Of a stretch of DNA of 64,000 nucleotides, positions 61,581-64,000 are shown one piece after another (the stretch's first letter is position 1; every line of letters starts with the position of its first letter). Source of the DNA: Streptomyces sp. B1I3 (GTDB lineage Bacteria; Actinomycetota; Actinomycetes; Streptomycetales; Streptomycetaceae); contig NZ_JAUSYD010000001.1 of assembly GCF_030816615.1 (NCBI RefSeq), positions 7,455,593-7,519,592 on the forward strand, written 5' to 3'. The notes under the pieces are model-generated. The model was not told the origin of the DNA. It did no database searches and saw only the letters and a list, made by a program, of their open reading frames with translations. The position numbers and the translations under genes are program-made.

Positions 61581-64000
61581 TCACGTCCACCGTATGCCGA
61601 TGGCGGACAGTTGTTCTACTCGTTCCGGGGTGAGTGTGGCGGTTCTGCTCCGTTGGTTGCTGACCCATGCCCCTAGCTTGAGCTGCACGATCCGCTGTCC
61701 CTGCTTCTGGCCGTCGTGGCCCTCCGCCGTCGCGGCCGCTGGCCTCTGTGGCGGGTGATTGTTTCGATGTGTTTGCGCGGGACCTGGAGGTGGCCTTCGC
61801 GTTCGTAGTACTGCTTGGCGGCGGTGTAGTGCATGGCCCACTTCTCCGCCTGGCTCGTGCGCGGTTTCGGCTTGTCCTCATCTCTGGCGGGTTGTATTCC
61901 AAGGACGTGTTCGCACATCCACTGCTGCACGGACGTCAGTTTGTCCCATCCGAGCTGCTGTGCCTGTACCCATCGTCCGAGGTCCTCGCCTTGGCGCAGG
62001 ACCTGGCGCGTCTTGGTGGGCAGTGCCTCGCCAGCGTCGAGATGCATCCGGACCAGGTGGAAGCACCGCTGCCAGGTCACCGGCCAGCTCGGGCGCCAGG
62101 ACGCGTCGATCTCCTCCAGCTGCTCACGCCGCTCGTCCGACAAGGCCCCGGCCGACGACTCCACCGGCAGCCCCTCGGCCCGCCGCTGTTCGATCTCGGC
62201 GGCCTTGCGGGCGGCGGCCCGCGCATTCTTCAAAAAGATGCCCACCTTTGCGCCCTGGTGGGTGGCGTCCAGCGGGGCGAGGAGGTGGCCGTGTTCGGTT
62301 GCCCACGCACGGGCGGCGGCAAGGCCTTCTTCCCAGGCGACGTCGAAGTGTGACCAGATCATGCCGAGCTTCTCGAGTTGTTCGACGCGGTCTGCGTCCA
62401 TGGTGCCGCGGGCGTAGAAGCGCCTGGCGTCGGCGGTCCACTGCCCGAGGGGAAACCCGGCGAGCGAGGGCCGGCCACTGCTCGGTTTCCCCGCCCACGG
62501 TCTCCTGAGCCTCCCGTGCGGCTGTTGGAGCCTCCTGTGCTGCTTCTGGGACGCGGTAGGTGAACGGGACGCGTAGGTCGCCGTGGAGCTGTTTGTAGAT
62601 GACGGCGGCTTCGATTCCGCGCCGCCAGTGTTGGTGTTCGGGGTTGAGGACGCGCAGGTTGATGAACGCGGCCAAGGCGGCCGGGGTCGCGTGGGGTGCT
62701 GAACTTCAGCAGTTCCCGGGCCGGCACCGACAGCCGGCCACTCCAGCGATTCTCGCCTTCCTGCTCCCCGTTGCGGCTTTGTACGCCCCTGACGCCGCTT
62801 GGAGCTTGCTGTTCGGCGAGCTGTTCTACAACCCTGGTGTCGTGCGCCCGCAGCGCCTCCAGCAGTTTGGCGAGGCCGCCGTATGCGCGGGAGGTGAGCA
62901 TGTTGTCGGCTGTTTCGCCGGGCCCCGAGCAGGACCGGCACCACGAGCGAGGCGGTCTTTCCCTCGCCCGGCTGCATCCGCAACGCCCGGCCGACGGCTT
63001 GGACAAGGTCGGGCATGGAGCCGCGTACGTCCGCGAAGTACACGGAGTCGCAGTTCTTCGTGTCCACGCCCTCGCCGAGCACTCTCACGGAGCTCAGGTA
63101 GCCCTTCTCCACGATGGTGCCGTCCGCGGTTATCCCTGCGGCGAACTCGTCCAGGACGCGGCGGCGGTGGAGCGGTTTGTGCTCGCCGCACAGCCAGTCC
63201 GCCCAGATCGTGCGCGGGTAGAGTTCCGGTTCGGCGGCGTGCAGCTGCGCGGCGATGTCGGGGAGGCCGGCGGCGAAGGCTTCGGCTTCTGCGACGAGGT
63301 GGTGGAAGGCCAGCGTGCGCCGGAAATCCTCCTCTGAGGAGGCCTTCATCAGCGCGGTCTGCAGGGCTGCGAGTCGCGCTCCGCGGACCTGTTCGGAGCG
63401 GCCTTCGGCACCTAGGAGCTGCGCGGCTTGGAGCTGGGTGTCGGTGACGTCGACGCATACGACCTGGTAGGGGGCACAGATTCCTCGGTCGACGGCTTCC
63501 GAGAGTGTCAAGGTGAAGCAGCGACTGCCGAAGGGGCCGCCCGGGTCGTCGTCCATGCTCGCTACCAGCTCACCGGGCGCGCCGGCCTCGTCCGCGTCCC
63601 CGAGCTGCCACAACCGCGGGGTGGCCGTCATGTACAACCGGCGCAAGGACGGGATCTTCTGGTTGTCGTGCACGACTGCCCATGGCTTCCCGATCCGCCC
63701 CGACGTCCGGTGCGCCTCGTCGACCCACGATCAGGTCCCAGGCAGCAAGGCCTGCGGCGTGTGCCCGCTCCAGCGTGCCCAGCCCCAGGCTGGCGTACGT
63801 GGCGTACACGGTGACCTTGTCCAGGCCTCGCGTCCACTCCAGCAGCTCGCCCACGTCCGTGGTGTTGGGGAAGACAGCTTCCTCACCCCGCAGGGAGGAC
63901 ACCCCGAACATCGGCCCCCGGCGGCCTCCCTCGCGCCAGGCTGCCTCGGTTTGGGCGAGCAGGTCCAGCGAGGGCACGAGGATCAGCACCCGGCCCGCGT
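61581..64000 (-). pseudogene. DEAD/DEAH-type helicase with helicase-associated repeats, at least five frameshifts, N-terminus beyond the window
   Basis: From the right edge the minus strand reads MLILVPSLDLLAQTEAAW (motif Ia), VYATYASLG, then after a shift DEAHRTSGRIGKPWAV (motif II), LYMTATPRL (III), YLSSVRVLGEGVDTK (V) and DLVQAVGRALRM (VI). HA repeats follow (WQRCFHLVRMHLDAGEALP, AMHYTAAKQYYEREGHLQVP), ending VEQLSAIGIRWT at 61581. Frames change near 63725 (CCC), 62925 (CCCC), 62685 (GGGG), about 62480 and about 61750. Such helicases are common on Streptomyces plasmids and chromosome arms. As written it cannot be made in full. The fragment at 34465-34950 is a relative. Confidence 0.8.

Overview
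The window looks like an accessory stretch of a Streptomyces-type (high-G+C actinobacterial) replicon, such as a chromosome arm or a large plasmid. The evidence is the strong G/C third-position bias, frequent GTG and TTG starts, and close matches from memory to Streptomyces families (MctP, DUF6207, DUF2199, NACHT/STAND, MobF relaxase, TniB/TniQ). Insertion sequences are dense: IS5 (several types), ISAzo13, IS701, IS1380 and IS630 fragments. Many neighbouring genes are truncated or frameshifted.

Layout. 1-2.2 kb: DNA ligase fragment, transposase debris, a small unknown gene and an IS5 element that appears to need a -1 frameshift. 2.5-5.0 kb: an AT-richer three-gene island with a short Cys-containing peptide, a radical SAM enzyme and a TPR-like protein, read here as an undescribed RiPP locus. 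5.0-9.5 kb: broken IS5, a NACHT-family fragment split by ISAzo13, and an Rhs toxin tip with an immunity candidate. 9.6-15.6 kb: tniB/tniQ remnants, DUF2199 and other small genes (several frameshifted), a 12-bp tandem repeat and an inverted ligase fragment. 15.8-27.9 kb: an intact redox/transport region (peroxiredoxin, TetR, MctP, MFS, histidine phosphatase-BASS fusion, FAD protein, OsmC, NB-ARC protein, HAD, DUF6207). 28-43.5 kb: IS-rich debris with MerR regulators, a helicase fragment, a relaxase fragment and an aldolase/CMD pair. 43.5-56.2 kb: an intact dextran/isomaltooligosaccharide utilisation locus. 56.3-64 kb: transposase fragments, a SUKH protein, an AT-richer GH5 gene, another IS5 and a multiply frameshifted helicase running off the window.

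How the genes work together. In the dextran locus a secreted GH49 dextranase with a ricin-type lectin would cut alpha-1,6-glucan. A lipoprotein, two permeases and an MsmK-like ATPase would import the products, an oligo-1,6-glucosidase (GH13) would hydrolyse them, and a ROK repressor sits at the divergent promoter. An AA10 LPMO and two DoxX membrane proteins lie in the same block. In the redox region three nearly identical 24-bp palindromes lie before the peroxiredoxin gene, before tetR, and between the OsmC operon and the NB-ARC gene. They probably tie 15.8-26.6 kb into one TetR-controlled regulon.

Limits. Everything is read by eye; no database search or alignment was run. Family names come from motif recognition. 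Frameshifts were located by comparing reading frames with remembered family sequences.
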